A stretch of 64,000 nucleotides of DNA from Psettodes erumei (lineage: Eukaryota; Chordata; Actinopteri; Pleuronectiformes; Psettodidae), in the NCBI GenBank assembly GCA_016785225.1, contig JAFBJZ010000915.1:1054001-1118000 (forward strand), read 5' to 3'. The position numbers and the translations under genes were made by a program. This document shows, one piece after another, positions 39,101 through 49,292 of this stretch (position 1 is its first letter; the number at the start of each line of letters is the position of its first letter). The notes under the pieces are model-generated. The model saw nothing but the letters and a program-made list of their open reading frames with translations, was not told where the DNA came from and made no database searches.

Positions 39101-41359
39101 CTGAGCACTCCATGGACTCTGGATATTAAATCAAGCCAGCAGTAACTCCTAAGAGGTGTCATGCGGACCCTTCGTCCAGTGGACTTTGTTTTTCAGAGAA
39201 GTGTTGAGTGATGAGTACACTCTCACCTGTTGTGGTCTTCTCCCAAGGGACACACAAACAGATAGACACATCGTATAGAAATCAGTCCCAGTCGTGCACA
39301 TGCGCCTCCTTGTCATGGAGGTCATCCTCAACCTGGTAGCTGCTGATTCCACTCCACTTCCTGCTACCACCACTGTGAGTGACATGTTTATAGTTTGTGT
39401 GTGTGTGTTCACACTTACATTTCCATCATTTATGTTGTGAGGTTTAGACTATTTTCATAAGGTTGATAAGGTGCCTATATGGCTGCTCACCTGTTACAAT
39501 GGCTGTGCTACTTGTTCTGTGTTTTGTAACTATACATGATATTGTGTTGAAACCGTCTGATTTTTCAGAAACCTTGAGGCCATAGAGATTCGGGCAGGAG
39601 ACCAATGTCTGTGTGAAAAGGATTTTGTCTCCAAATCATAGGGATTTAAAGTCTTTGTTGTGATAGTGAAGCCCCAGAAAATCCTGTGTTTTTCTTACTC
39701 TCTCGCTCTCTCTCTTTCTCTCCAGACCTGCACTCTTAGCACTCATACTTTCTGTGAGCACAGGCTTTTCTCACAACCTCTGAATTCCTTAGGACATTCA
39801 CTTGTTTGTGTGTGTATGTTGTGCATGGTTATTAGAGCAACTTTGTGCTTTGTTTAAATTTATGACTTCATGCGCTGAGATCATGAGTAAAATGCCCCTT
39901 GTCCAGAATCACATGGAGTTATGCAATGCTCCATATCTGGTGAATGGGGTTCATTGTTCCCACATTGGATCCACATAAAAGAGGCAGAAAAGCGGATTTC
40001 CATTTAAAAACATCTCTTGTGTGACAGTTTCAGCACTGCTAATAAAACGCTCACCAAACCGATCGACATCGGGATCACTCAGTGCTGTCATGCTGTCGCT
40101 ATCATGACTGTGCTCACTTTCTGATCCCCAGACTGCAGGGTTAAAGATCAGACCGGCTAATCAGGAGTGTGAAGTTCAGCCTGCCAGAGATGATTGGCCT
40201 TGATGCGGGGTCAGCGATAACGTCACAGAGATGCAAGTGGTATAAATGGAGAGGAGACGGATGTAAAAGATGAAATGACTGTGGGTAGTTTAAGTGGATA
40301 GATCATAGAAAGTATCACAGCTTTAGTTGTACACATGGAAACCCTGTGTCTTGAGGCCTCCATGGATCCAAGGTTCTGGTCCTCATGGATATTGGACTCT
40401 GTAGATAAGCCAGTCTGTAATAGTAGAAATGTAGGGCAAAACAGATTCTGCCAGAACGACGCCTGAAATTACAGTCTCCTCATGGTATTGTTCTTGTATC
40501 TGGGCAAATGAAGCTGCTGCTCCACAAGCTAACATCACAGGAAGCTCATAGCCCCTCAGCAGGAATGCGAGGCGTAACTGCTACTAAGGTACTGTTCCTC
40601 TGCACTCGCACATACAACTAGCACAAGCCCGACCTTGACCCCAGAGAACGTAACAAGGTTTTTTCTATGTGGGGACGAAAATAGAATGAGGTTAAGGGAA
40701 CTTAAGCATCTCAGACCAAAATATTTATATCCAAAACAATCACAGCACAGTCCTGTGCTGGGGTTTATATTTGCCATTGTTTACACTAAATACTGTATTT
40801 CAGACCATTATATAATCTATAAGTCTAAAACATATTAAGTAAGTGTTATGTTGTTTTAGTCTTCAGTTCCCTCTCACCTGGTTAGGGTGCGGATATCCAT
40901 CAGTGTGTGAAAAGAAGATTGTGACTCCTTCCAGTGTTTGTCCATCAGAACATTTTTCAAGTGAACCCCAGCTCAACTGGCAAAATAATAAACACAGTTT
41001 TGGGGGGAGGGGGTTCAAAAGGAAACAGAACTGAGAGATCGGCCAAGCAGTAGGAATGGTCTAACGACAGTGACAGCAGCAGTCCATTTTCTGCTCTGTG
41101 ACCCTGCATTGAACACACAAGAATTTTGGGGCATACATGTGTCCCGTGTGAGTGGGAAAGGTTGAGATGGGGCAGTACATGATTGCTGTGTGGCCACAGG
41201 TCTACATGTTTAAGGTTTGCCAGGGCCTTTTCTCAGGCCTCTGATGGATCCAAGGTAAGACAGGGTTATGGCTCGAACCAGCTTTACTTGGATCAGAGGC
41301 TGTTGTATCACCAGGCCCACCAGCAGGCATACCTAGTTTTGGAGTGAGAAAACACTCCT

Positions 41360-41401
<42 letters not shown>

Positions 41402-44400
41402 GTGTGGAAAGAGCAGAGAACAGGTCCACGCAGACTCTTTGTCTTTCAGTTTTACTGATAAAGTCTAATCAGATGGGGATCAGGCAGGACCCCAATTACA
41501 AACACACACACACATACTCAGCTTCTCTCATTAGGCCACGCAGGCTCTGGTGATGCAGTGCCTGCCGCTTCTTGCTTCAGTGGCTCAGTGCATCAACATG
41601 TTTGGCTCTGTTAACCCTGGGAAATTAGCCTAATCCTTCAGATCGCCATCTTTAATTACATGCATGATTAGTCACAGAAGAACTCGACCATTTGGGGATG
41701 ACACCGATTGTACAGTCAATTTGTTTGGCAACTGGATGTGGATGAAGCATGTCTTTGCTCTGTGTGGTAACGTAACAGTACCTTTAAATTGTATAAAATG
41801 TCTGTCTGTTGAGCAGTAAAAAGATGCTGCACCTTGGAAACCCACTGACTGACCAGCTGTTTTTGCTTCCATTGCTTTTGGAACTGAAACCTCTTCTAAC
41901 AGTTTTTGATCAATGAAAGGGCGTTGATTTGGTGCCAGTGTGTACAAGTCACCTTATCACAGAGTGTAAAACCTGTATCTACTCTGCGTTGCAGGGTTCT
42001 CCAGTTCAAAGTGTTCAGCTTACTCGTCCTTTGCCCTCTTTATCTATATCTTTAGTCAGAGGGCATACAGTATGTTTGATTATTCAAATAACTGAGACAC
42101 TATGAGCAAGGACCATATTGGGACACATTCAAATTTTGGTGCTCATATGGATGAAACAGGCACTTTATTCATGCTTGCTCTCGTAAAGCTATTAATACTG
42201 TTTTGTTTATAGCCAAGAACGGAACACGTGTCGCTCTGAAACGTCACCTCATAGTTCTTCTCTGTGCCAGCCCGGCAGGCTATTCTAGTTCTGTGATTCA
42301 TTTGGCCGCCTTGGCTGCCCGTCAAGAGGATGAAATAATAATTACACTTACTGTACACAACATTTATTAGGAAAATTGACACATGGATGGGGGCTTTCTT
42401 CTATTAACGCTGCTGTACAGTAATCAACAAAATGAAAAATGGTCGATTCAAAAGCCAAATTACCCTACACGTTTAAATTGCCAAATGTGTTTTTCAGCAC
42501 ACCGAGGAATGTGCCCTTTGCTAAGTGATTGCGTATATGGTAAAAGAAAAAAGGTGTCATACAAGTTTTTCTTGCTAGAACCGTTCTCTATTGGCTGGCA
42601 TCGACAGAGAGGACGGGCGTTGATAATGTCTCACATGCGGCTGAGACTCACAGTCTGCCCTGTGGCCTCTTGCTCAACTCAATTCTAGAATTTCACTTTC
42701 ACACATGTTAAATGTCTAATCACAGGTATGTTTGCCATTGTTAAACACATTTTACATAAATTAGTATGGGGATACTGAAAGCAAGCATTTTTGCAATGGT
42801 GGTGATTTGTGTTACAATTTTTTTCCATAGTTCATTCATTTGTCTGTGGTAAAAGTGATGTACAGTAGATGACATCAATTATTAACAATTTTCCCCAGTA
42901 ATAATTCCCTAGTGACACTGCCCGTTCCATTGTACCATTACATTTGTATAGTTTAATATCAGTATTTTTGTATCTGTATCATCCATATTTAATATGAAAA
43001 AATACTCCATAACAAATAAAGGTCCTGCATTTATCACATCACTTAAGTAAAAGTAGACAACTTTTACCAACTAAATATACCTATCTATGTATGATGGTAA
43101 GTACATTTATAAACTCATCACATATTTTTTGTATAAAATCTGAAGCTGTCAAATTACTGTAGTGGAGTTGAAAGTCCATTTCCCTCTGAAATTTAGTGGA
43201 GCAGAAGACTGAAGTAGCAGGAAATACTCTGATACAACTTGGTTACCTCAAATTCGTATTTAAGCGACCGTATTTCAGTAGACTTGCATTTTAACACCTG
43301 CACTGTGTGAATATACTGAGAGCCATTGAGATCTGGGGTCAGATTCCTTAAATGTCTCTACACTTGTTCACTGAAGTTGATTCTGATTCTAGATGTTTCT
43401 CAGTGAACCTCTTACAGTAAATTAAAAACCCGTCACTGACTGAGGACTATTTTTGTCCTGTGAAGATGACTGGCGGCTGTCTGCCGTGCAGCTCAGAGGA
43501 TGATGTCATCCCTTAGCTCGGAGGGGAGGGGAGGGGGCGGAGCTCTGCTCACCGCCCAGTTGACTGAGTTTCAGGTGCGCTTCAACTTTCACAACAAGCC
43601 TGGCGAGTTGGAGCGAGAGCGTCCGGCGAAACACTGGGGAGTCTCAAAGGCTATGGTCGAGCTGTTCAACTTTAACAAAAGTGTCAGGACAGATGAAAAC
43701 ACACAACTCGACTCCACTGTGGACAAAATGCACTGGGAACAATTTCTCCGTTTGAGGAATGGAAAGGTGAGCGACGCTTTTTTTTTAATTTGCGAATGAT
43801 GCGGTGGCTTTTGTGACATAAGATTACTTTGATTGGCCAGTGCTGGTCTGGGTTAGTTCCTCTGTACTTTGAACAGCGGGGCTGAAAGATACTTTTTATC
43901 GGGAGTTTGGGTTTTCTCCGGGATCCATTGAGGTTTCTGTTGTCGACTGCGATGGCTTTCATCAGTTAGTCATGTTGATTTGCGCACAGGTGCGCCTCCG
44001 GTGCTTTCTGTTACTGCCTGTTGTGTGTATGAGTAATAATGGCAAGCCTTTCTGCAAGCTGAGTGACGCGCGCGTGCCGGATGCCGGTGCGTGTTTGCGC
44101 AAAGACTTTCCTTCTTCCTTGAATTTTCGTTGTTCTGGCTTGGCTTCTGAGCCCACATGGTCCAGCATCTATATTGTATGTACATGCTTTTGACCGAGAA
44201 GATTTGTATTGACCTTGAAGCAGCATCACAGTGTTGTGTGTGTTCTTCCCTTGAGGTGTTTGAGGAAATGAATCGCACTTTCTGCCTGTGATTGAAGGTA
44301 CTAGGTTCAGTATCTGCTTAGGTTGTTTATCTTGTCGTTTGAGGAAATACAGAAAACGCTCAACTCACATAGCATCTTTGATTTTTCCACAAATACTTTG

Positions 44401-47400
44401 TGACCTATAGACAAGATCAGGACAGCATTTAAAAAAGCAACACAGACAAATAATCTTAATCTGTCAGACTGTTTTCAAGGAGAATCGATTGTCCTGTCAG
44501 TGTCGTCCCTCTTGTCACTCCCCAAACTACAAAATGTGACTGATATATTCTTTTCATTCTGTGTAACCAAAAAAAATGAGAGTTGCGAATAGCTCTGGTC
44601 CCACACCTGGAGGTATTGAGTTTTGGACTGATGTCTTGAAACTGAAAAAAATGCTGTCACTTTCTATTCTTTGTAAAGTCCTGAATACAAAGAAGACAAA
44701 CCGACCGCAAGTGGCCCTTTTTTACAGGCAACTGGCGACAGAAATGCAGAAGCCTCTGTTTTCAGTGTGTCAGCAAAATGACTAAGAAACCTTAATATTC
44801 AACTCACCCCTCTTCCCTTATTTTCTTCTTTCATTCCTCATTCCGTCATCTGACCATTAACGTACTCCAATCTCCCTCTCCGATGTCCTCACTTTAGATC
44901 GACCGGCTGGAGGTTAGTGGGCTAGGCCAAACACCCCTGGCTGTGTCTTGTGGGGCGGACAGTGCGTTCCCAGGGGCTGAAGATGCCACCCCAGACCCTC
45001 AGCGCACCAAACAGGCGATCGCCCAGCTGCAGCAGAAAATCCTTAAACTCACTGAGCAGATTAAGATCGAGCAGACAGCCCGGGATGACAACGTTGCAGA
45101 GTACCTCAAACTGGCCAACAATGCAGACAAACAGCAAAGCACACGCATCAAACAGGTAAAATGAAGAATTGCTGTGCTCTTTAAAACTAGTAAAATGTAA
45201 ATGTTGTGAAAGAGTTAATCTGGATGGGTAACTCATATTTTTTTTATCAGACTGGTAATCTTATGTGTCAATTACTGCATTAACACTAAACCTGTTTGTT
45301 CTGTTTTGTTTGTCCCTAGAAGTGACATGGGAGCTCTCTAAATATTTTCATGTGGAATGAATTAGCTCATGTATTTTACTCTCATTAATGAAAATTTGTT
45401 CTCTGGTTGTCAGGTTTTTGAGAAAAAGAACCAAAAGTCGGCGCAGACCATCCAGCAGCTGCAAAGGAAACTGGAGCACTACCACCGGAAACTACGAGAA
45501 GTGGAGCACAACGGTATCCCACGTCAGCCCAAGGATGTTCTGCGGGACATGCAGCAGGGCCTGAAGGATGTCGGCGCCAGAGTGACAGGCTTCAGTGAAG
45601 GTGTGGTGGACAGTGTCAAGGGAGGCCTCTCCAGCTTCTCCCAGGCCACCCACTCTGCTGCGGGGGCCGTCGTCTCCAAACCTCGAGAGATTGCCTCGCT
45701 GATTCGCAACAAATTCGGCAGCGCTGACAACATCCCTTCACTCAAAGACTCTCTAGATGACCCCTCAGTGGAAGAAGGTTTGACGGGTGCGGGTGGACGT
45801 TCACTGGGCAGTGCTGGGCATCACCTCCAGTCCAGTCCTAAGTACGGCAGTGAGGATGACTGCTCCAGTGCTACATCAGGCTCAGCGGGGGCCAACAGCA
45901 CCACAGGGGCTCCGGGAGGCCCCCCTAGCTCCAAGGGCAACACACTGGAGAGGAGCCAGAGCTCCAGTCTGGACATGCTGATGCAGGAAGTGCAGGAGCT
46001 GAGGGAGGGGCAGGCAAGGCTAGAGGAGAGCCTTGATGGCTTGAAGAGCCACTATCAGAGAGACTACACAGTGGTCGAGCAAGCACTACAAGAGGAACGC
46101 TTCAGGTACAGAGAGAAAAGAGAAAAGTGAAAGAAAAAGTGTGTATCATAGATTCCTGCAGCACTTCCATGTAATACATAAAACCCCCTAAATGCCCAAA
46201 AGTGTTTAATCAGGAAGAACAACAAAACCTTGATCTGGTCCTTTGAAGTGGGTATTTGTTACAAGCCTCTGCACTGCATGTAAAATAAATTTAGTTTTGC
46301 TGTTATGAGACACCAGTTTACATTTGAACTGGTTGCTCCATAAAAGGGACAGACACACCTGCACAGTTCACAATGTCCTCTGAGTACAAAGGTCTTCAGT
46401 GTTATTTCAGCCCTCGTCCCAGCTCTGCATATAGACTCAGATGTTTGTGAGAAGCTTCTGTGGGCAGTTGGCCTCAAAGAAACACATCCACATTCCTTCA
46501 GAATGTTCTGAGGAGAGGGCACAAAGATTAAGAGGGGCAGTTAAGAAAATAGGAGAATGATAAGGGGGGGATACAGTGAACATACATTTTTCTCCCTAAA
46601 ATGTCCATCTGAGTGCAAAGCGGTCTGCATTTGTCCAATAAAACCAAACTAACAGCAAGCACTAAGCAGTTCTTTTCAACCTCCCCATTGGGAATAATCA
46701 TCCATAAACCAGTTGTGTTGCTAAACACTTCCTCAGAGACTCATTCCATCATTAGTCTAACAAAGAATTGGCTAAAATCTGACTGTCTCAAATAGAACTT
46801 CAAATAGTGATTATATAACTTCTTTATTAACTTACAGCTGAACTGAACTATTGATCAATTGAAAGAAAAATAACTGATTGCATTTTTGTAATCATTCAAT
46901 CAAGAAAATAATCAGCAGATTAATTGATGTTGAAAATAACCAGTACTTACTCCCCTTTAAGCATATATATAGTGGAATCATAGTATCATGACTCATAAAT
47001 CAATATAACACTTTCAAATTGTTAATTTTGATCAACCATTGAATAAAGTGAAATAGTTAAAAAGGTATGAAACAAGAAAAAAAGCTTTTTAATCACTTCA
47101 CACCAACAATATACTGTTTGTATACTTTATATACTGTACCTACCTTACCTACTTGTATATCTGTAGCTCAATAAAAATATCTGTATAATTATGTTAACAA
47201 TAGAAACAAACTCATGCAAACATACACAGGGGTTGTCTCCTGTCTATTCCTGTACTATGTTGTCCATCCATTTGTATGTCCCTGCCAAAATAAACAGCAG
47301 TATAGATCCATCTGCTCCTGTTTGGCAAATCCCATTGGTCAGTCTCATACTGCTGACTGTCTCTGATTGGCCATTTGGATCAGCAGATGACTAAACATGT

Positions 47401-48543
47401 CCTAATCTTGTCAGGGTCAGTCATCAGTTCAGGCAGGTGTCCTGTGGTTAGATACCTTCAGGGTCTGTTTGCTGCATGTGTTTCTTTGTCTAAGCTAATT
47501 ATGCCACTGACTCTCACGTGTGTGTGTGTGTGTTTTGTTGTCTGCATCTGTGTATTAGGTGTGAACGTCTGGAGGAGCAGCTGAACGACTTGACAGAACT
47601 TCACCAGAATGAGATTCTGAACCTCAAACAGGAGCTGGCCAGCATGGAGGAGAAGATCGCCTACCAGTCCAATGAGAGAGCCAGAGACATCCAGGTTTGT
47701 CTGTCAGGCCCACATCCACAAGCACACCATCCCAGTGGTGCAAATATTGAAACAAAAGTGCAAAAGTCAACTCTCTCAGAATTACATTTTCTTATTCCCT
47801 CTTTGCACTTAAAAATAGATGCGTCATAATTGGAAGCAAGAATGGCTTTATGGCAAAGTAGTGACTGAAATAGAAAGTTCTAGTTCCGGTTGAGTCATGT
47901 TGAAGGCAAACACAAAATACCTGACATGGATATAATAATACACTAACTAAAATTAAACATTCACTCAAAGAGGTACTGGTGTAAATATATTTGCTGCCTT
48001 CAGACATTTTACCAAAACAATAAGCTCTTGTATGGAATTTCTATAGTCATGTCCAATAAGTGTAGCTCTGAACTGACATATATTACATGAAACAAAAGAA
48101 AAAAAATCACATTGATAAAATTTAAACACTGTTCTTTAAAAGAATTCAGCACTTGTCACTTTTAATCTTTTGTTTCAGCTAATGTTGTAAAGTTTATTAT
48201 GGTCATTTCACTGTGGTATATGACAACTCGTGTTGTCACTAATCCCTAATTTCCTGTTTTTTTATCCCCCTCAGATGAGTAGCTAAGCTTACTGTAGCAA
48301 TAAGTAAATATGGACTGCACAGACTAGAAATCATGGCGTCAGCCTTAAGTTAAACAGAAACTTTGAGGTGGTCATACATTGGTTAAAGGCATGATCTCAT
48401 TGCACCATGTTGACACTCCAAACAGGAAGAGGGCCAGAGACAGAAAATCCAGTCTGTCCATCCACATTTCTGTTTGTTCAAAACATAAGCATTTCCTTGT
48501 AAATCACTCACATTACTCATCTACTGTCCTGTTTTCTGTGAGG

Positions 48544-48633
<90 letters not shown>

Positions 48634-49292
48634 GCTGTATCAAGTGTATGTACAGCTCAAGTTGCATATTGCTACATTTCCTTTCCCTGGCAGCAGGGGG
48701 TGGTAGAGGTAAAAGAAATACACTCCCCGTGGCCACGTTATTAGCTATGCCTGTAAAATCAAAAAACAATTCAGCCATAAATTCCACCCTCATGAAGATG
48801 ATCATTTTCATTAGTGTTTATTTTCATTTAACTGACACTTGTTAATTAACCATTTGTTTATTAATGAGATTGTAGTCCAGCCCAAGAAGTGGCCAATGAG
48901 TTTACAAAATGTTGAAGGTTTAGTCTTTCTAGAATTTTGTATGTATGAAGAATGTGCTGGCTTTTTTCCTTCTGTAGGAGGCGTTGGAGGCCTGTCAGAC
49001 CAGGATCTCTAAGATGGAGCTTCAGCAGCAGCAACAGCAGGTGGTCCAGTTGGAGGGGCTGGAAAATGCCACAGCCAGGACCCTTCTTGGAAAACTTATC
49101 AATGTGCTGCTGGCCCTTATGGCCGTCCTTCTGGTCTTTGTCTCAACTGTGGCCAACTGTGTGGTCCCCTTGATGAAGACGCGCTCACGCTCCCTTTCCA
49201 CCCTCCTCCTCATCCTCCTGCTGGCCTTCTTGTGGAGAAACTGGGACGCCCTCTCGGGGTACACGCACCGAGCTCTGCAGCCACCGGGATGA
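24432..49292 (+). CDS. tmcc1: tmcc1, transmembrane and coiled-coil domain family 1 (whole spliced CDS)
   Basis: Joining 24432-25118, 44898-45155, 45414-46105, 47559-47694 and 48978-49292 gives 2,088 nt, an intact frame of 695 aa and a TGA stop. The human protein is about 650 aa. The product is an integral ER-membrane protein; the family oligomerises through coiled coils, and TMCC1 is known at ER-endosome contacts where it promotes endosomal bud fission. Residues 1-229 are low-complexity and basic, with the conserved VIGQGLKQLF (66-75) and RPRSSSTTD (192-200) motifs. Coiled coil 1 covers about 268-350 and coiled coil 2 about 500-620. Two membrane segments lie at about 631-655 and 664-677. TMCC1 is preferred over TMCC2/TMCC3 because of the GVVDSVKGGLSSFSQATHSA and VTGFSEG segments and the linkage to plxnd1. 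At least one alternative first exon exists (see 26782). Confidence 0.95.
25913..25926. promoter_or_regulatory. RFX X-box-like site
   Basis: GTTGCCATAGTAAC fits the X-box consensus GTNRCC(N0-3)RGYAAC exactly with a 2-nt spacer. It lies about 870 bp upstream of the MVQRF exon. X-boxes bind RFX factors. Whether this one is used is unknown, since one such site is expected by chance now and then. Confidence 0.35.
26027..26137 (+). other. Long pyrimidine tract ending in a strong acceptor-like CCCCAG
   Basis: About 110 nt are almost entirely C and T, beginning with TTTC repeats and ending at CTCCCTCTGTCCCCAG (AG at 26136-26137). This is an ideal-looking 3' splice site upstream of the MVQRF exon. 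Either the exon with MVQRF is internal in some transcripts and begins near 26138, or this is a simple low-complexity tract. Confidence 0.4.
26362..26383. repeat. (TG)n microsatellite
   Basis: Short uninterrupted TG run in the large tmcc1 intron. Confidence 0.9.
26521..26554. repeat. (CT)n microsatellite
   Basis: CT repeats with one TTT interruption, in the likely 5' flank of the MVQRF exon. Confidence 0.9.
26590..26597 (+). promoter_or_regulatory. POU octamer ATTTGCAT
   Basis: Perfect octamer motif 185 bp upstream of the MVQRF start codon. Such motifs bind POU-domain factors. Function here is inference and an 8-bp match is weak by itself. Confidence 0.3.
26782..26820 (+). CDS. tmcc1: tmcc1 alternative first coding exon (short isoform, MVQRF...)
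   Basis: ATG at 26782 opens 13 codons, MVQRFSLRRQYSK, ending in phase 0 at a GTAAGC donor (26821). Spliced to 44898 it gives MVQRFSLRRQYSK-IDRLEV..., a 479-aa protein without the disordered N-terminus. I recall mammalian TMCC1 short isoforms beginning with nearly the same peptide. That recollection, the match in phase and the good donor support a genuine alternative first exon, too short to be found by an ORF-length cut-off. A perfect octamer ATTTGCAT lies at 26590-26597, in its likely promoter region. The 5' end of the exon is not determined. Confidence 0.8.
29253..29290. repeat. 15-bp tandem repeat, about 2.5 copies
   Basis: CAGTCACAGTGAACA is repeated twice exactly and then partially (CAGTTACA). 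It is a minor minisatellite-like duplication in the large tmcc1 intron. Confidence 0.85.
29344..29370. repeat. (GA)n microsatellite
   Basis: Uninterrupted GA repeats in the large tmcc1 intron, with an imperfect CGAGAG tail. Confidence 0.95.
29679..29701. repeat. C9 run followed by (AC)n
   Basis: A C-rich run joins directly to AC repeats in the large tmcc1 intron. Confidence 0.85.
31359..31416. repeat. (TG)29 microsatellite
   Basis: 58 bp of uninterrupted TG, a length expected to be highly polymorphic. Confidence 0.97.
31975..32004. repeat. (GT)15 microsatellite
   Basis: Uninterrupted GT repeats, followed by imperfect TG-rich sequence to about 32033. Confidence 0.95.
36136..36176. repeat. 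(TG)20 microsatellite
   Basis: 41 bp of uninterrupted TG in the large tmcc1 intron. Confidence 0.97.
39300..39374 (+). CDS. tmcc1: Candidate alternative first coding exon of tmcc1
   Basis: ATGs at 39300 and 39315 share a frame that runs to a consensus donor, GTGAGT at 39375, in phase 0. From the second ATG the peptide is MEVILNLVAADSTPLPATTT. Joined to 44898 it would give a 486- or 491-aa TMCC1. The preceding 38.57-39.30 kb is more GC-rich than its surroundings, as a leader would be. However, it has several upstream ATGs, and I cannot match the peptide to a known isoform. Donor strength, phase and position support it. The absence of a recognised homologue argues for caution. Confidence 0.4.
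41237..41300. repeat. Imperfect inverted repeat
   Basis: GCCTCTGAT..ATCCAAGGTAA (41237-41258) is mirrored by TTTACTTGGATCAGAGGC (41283-41300). The arms pair over about 17 bp with two small bulges around a 24-nt loop. It may be a structured remnant of a mobile element or chance. Confidence 0.6.
41362..41393. repeat. (GT)16 microsatellite
   Basis: Uninterrupted GT repeats, followed by TATG and TGTGTG units. Confidence 0.95.
43525..43652 (+). promoter_or_regulatory. tmcc1: GC-box promoter-like leader of the MVELF exon
   Basis: A G-rich stretch contains GGGGGCGG (43533-43540) and a second, reversed GC box in ACCGCCC nearby (about 43551). CpGs cluster through 43650. The GC boxes lie just upstream of a likely start of transcription. 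That would leave the ATG at 43500 outside the mRNA and make the ATG at 43653 the first usable one. Confidence 0.4.
43653..43766 (+). CDS. tmcc1: Candidate alternative first coding exon of tmcc1 (MVELF...)
   Basis: The ATG at 43653 has a favourable context (G at -3 and G at +4). It opens 38 codons, starting MVELFNFNKSVRTDENTQL and ending LRLRNGK, in phase 0 at a GTGAGC donor (43767). Spliced to 44898 it would give a 504-aa protein. The frame stays open upstream to an ATG at 43500, which I reject as the start because GC boxes lie between the two. The peptide is not low-complexity and looks protein-like. I do not recall an exact mammalian counterpart. It lies only 1.1 kb from the shared exon, as a proximal promoter would. 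Confidence 0.5.
44898..45155 (+). CDS. tmcc1: tmcc1 shared exon 2
   Basis: This exon is 86 codons, phase 0 at both ends, flanked by ACTTTAG and GTAAAA. It encodes residues 230-315, IDRLEVSG...TPDPQRTK...IKQ. TPDPQRTK and KILKLTEQIKIEQTARDDN mark the start of the conserved TMCC coiled coil. Human TMCC1 has IERLEVSS and the same TPDPQRTK at this junction, which confirms the splice boundary. All predicted N-terminal variants join here. Confidence 0.95.
45414..46105 (+). CDS. tmcc1: tmcc1 shared exon 3
   Basis: This exon is 692 nt, entering in phase 0 after TTGTCAG and leaving in phase 2 at GTACAG. It encodes residues 316-545 and two bases of Arg546. It opens VFEKKNQKSAQTI, the end of coiled coil 1, and continues with the family blocks RQPKDVLRDMQQGLKDVG (352-369), SKPREIASLIRNKFGSADN (403-421) and SSPKYGSEDDCSSATSGS (455-472). 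The second coiled coil begins near 500. The reading frame would continue a few codons into the intron and stop, so correct splicing is needed. Confidence 0.95.
46106..47558 (+). other. tmcc1: tmcc1 intron 3 (shared part)
   Basis: 1.45 kb, AT-rich in its second half. No exon or recognisable repeat apart from short TG-rich sequence just before the acceptor (47518-47533). Confidence 0.9.
47559..47694 (+). CDS. tmcc1: tmcc1 shared exon 4
   Basis: This exon is 136 nt and enters in phase 2 after TGTATTAG. The AG of exon 3 plus its first G make Arg546, followed by CERLEEQLNDLTELHQNEIL and ending ARDIQ (591). It ends in phase 0 at GTTTGT. This is the most conserved coiled-coil segment of the family. 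Only a Ser in YQSNERARD replaces the usual YQSYERARD Tyr region (Asn in place of Tyr). Confidence 0.95.
47695..48977 (+). other. tmcc1: tmcc1 intron 4 (shared part)
   Basis: 1.28 kb with no exon. It carries the longest microsatellite of the window, (GT)42 at 48547-48630, about 350 bp before the last exon. Confidence 0.9.
48547..48630. repeat. (GT)42 microsatellite
   Basis: 84 bp of perfect GT, the longest simple repeat in the window. Repeats of this kind can form Z-DNA and are usually polymorphic. Confidence 0.97.
48978..49292 (+). CDS. tmcc1: tmcc1 last coding exon (membrane anchor)
   Basis: This exon enters in phase 0 after TTCTGTAG and encodes residues 592-695, stop TGA at 49290. EALEACQTRISKMEL and a Gln run end the second coiled coil. 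The family-specific VVQLEGLENATAR follows, then LLGKLINVLLALMAVLLVFV (first membrane segment, about 631-655). A short basic loop with MKTRSR and a second hydrophobic stretch, STLLLILLLAFLW, come next. The last residues, GYTHRALQPPG, differ from the human tail, which is normal for this divergent end. Both ends of such tail hairpins are expected to lie on the cytosolic side of the ER. Confidence 0.95.
   Translation, partial: EALEACQTRISKMELQQQQQQVVQLEGLENATARTLLGKLINVLLALMAVLLVFVSTVANCVVPLMKTRSRSLSTLLLILLLAFLWRNWDALSGYTHRALQPPG

Larger units (their letters stand above)
25119..44897 (+). other. tmcc1: tmcc1 intron between coding exons 1 and 2 (~19.8 kb)
   Basis: This large intron hosts the alternative first exons listed separately (26782-26820, 39300-39374, 43653-43766). 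Outside them I see no coding exon. Its content is simple repeats (26362, 26521, 29344, 31359, 31975, 36136 and 41362), a 110-bp pyrimidine tract (26027-26135), a 15-bp tandem repeat (29253-29290), an RFX-type X-box (25913-25926), and an imperfect inverted repeat (41237-41300). Long AT-rich stretches at 28.3-28.8, 35.5-36.0 and 42.7-43.3 kb show nothing recognisable. Confidence 0.7.

Noticed and set aside
43500..43652. ATG at 43500 as the start of the MVELF exon
   Set aside because: It is in frame, but a GC-box cluster (43533-43555) lies downstream of it, so it is probably in the promoter. The Gly-rich translation also looks non-coding.
48379..48744. 121-codon frame with alternating Cys-Val on the + strand
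   Set aside because: Produced by the (GT)42 repeat. The region is tmcc1 intron 4.
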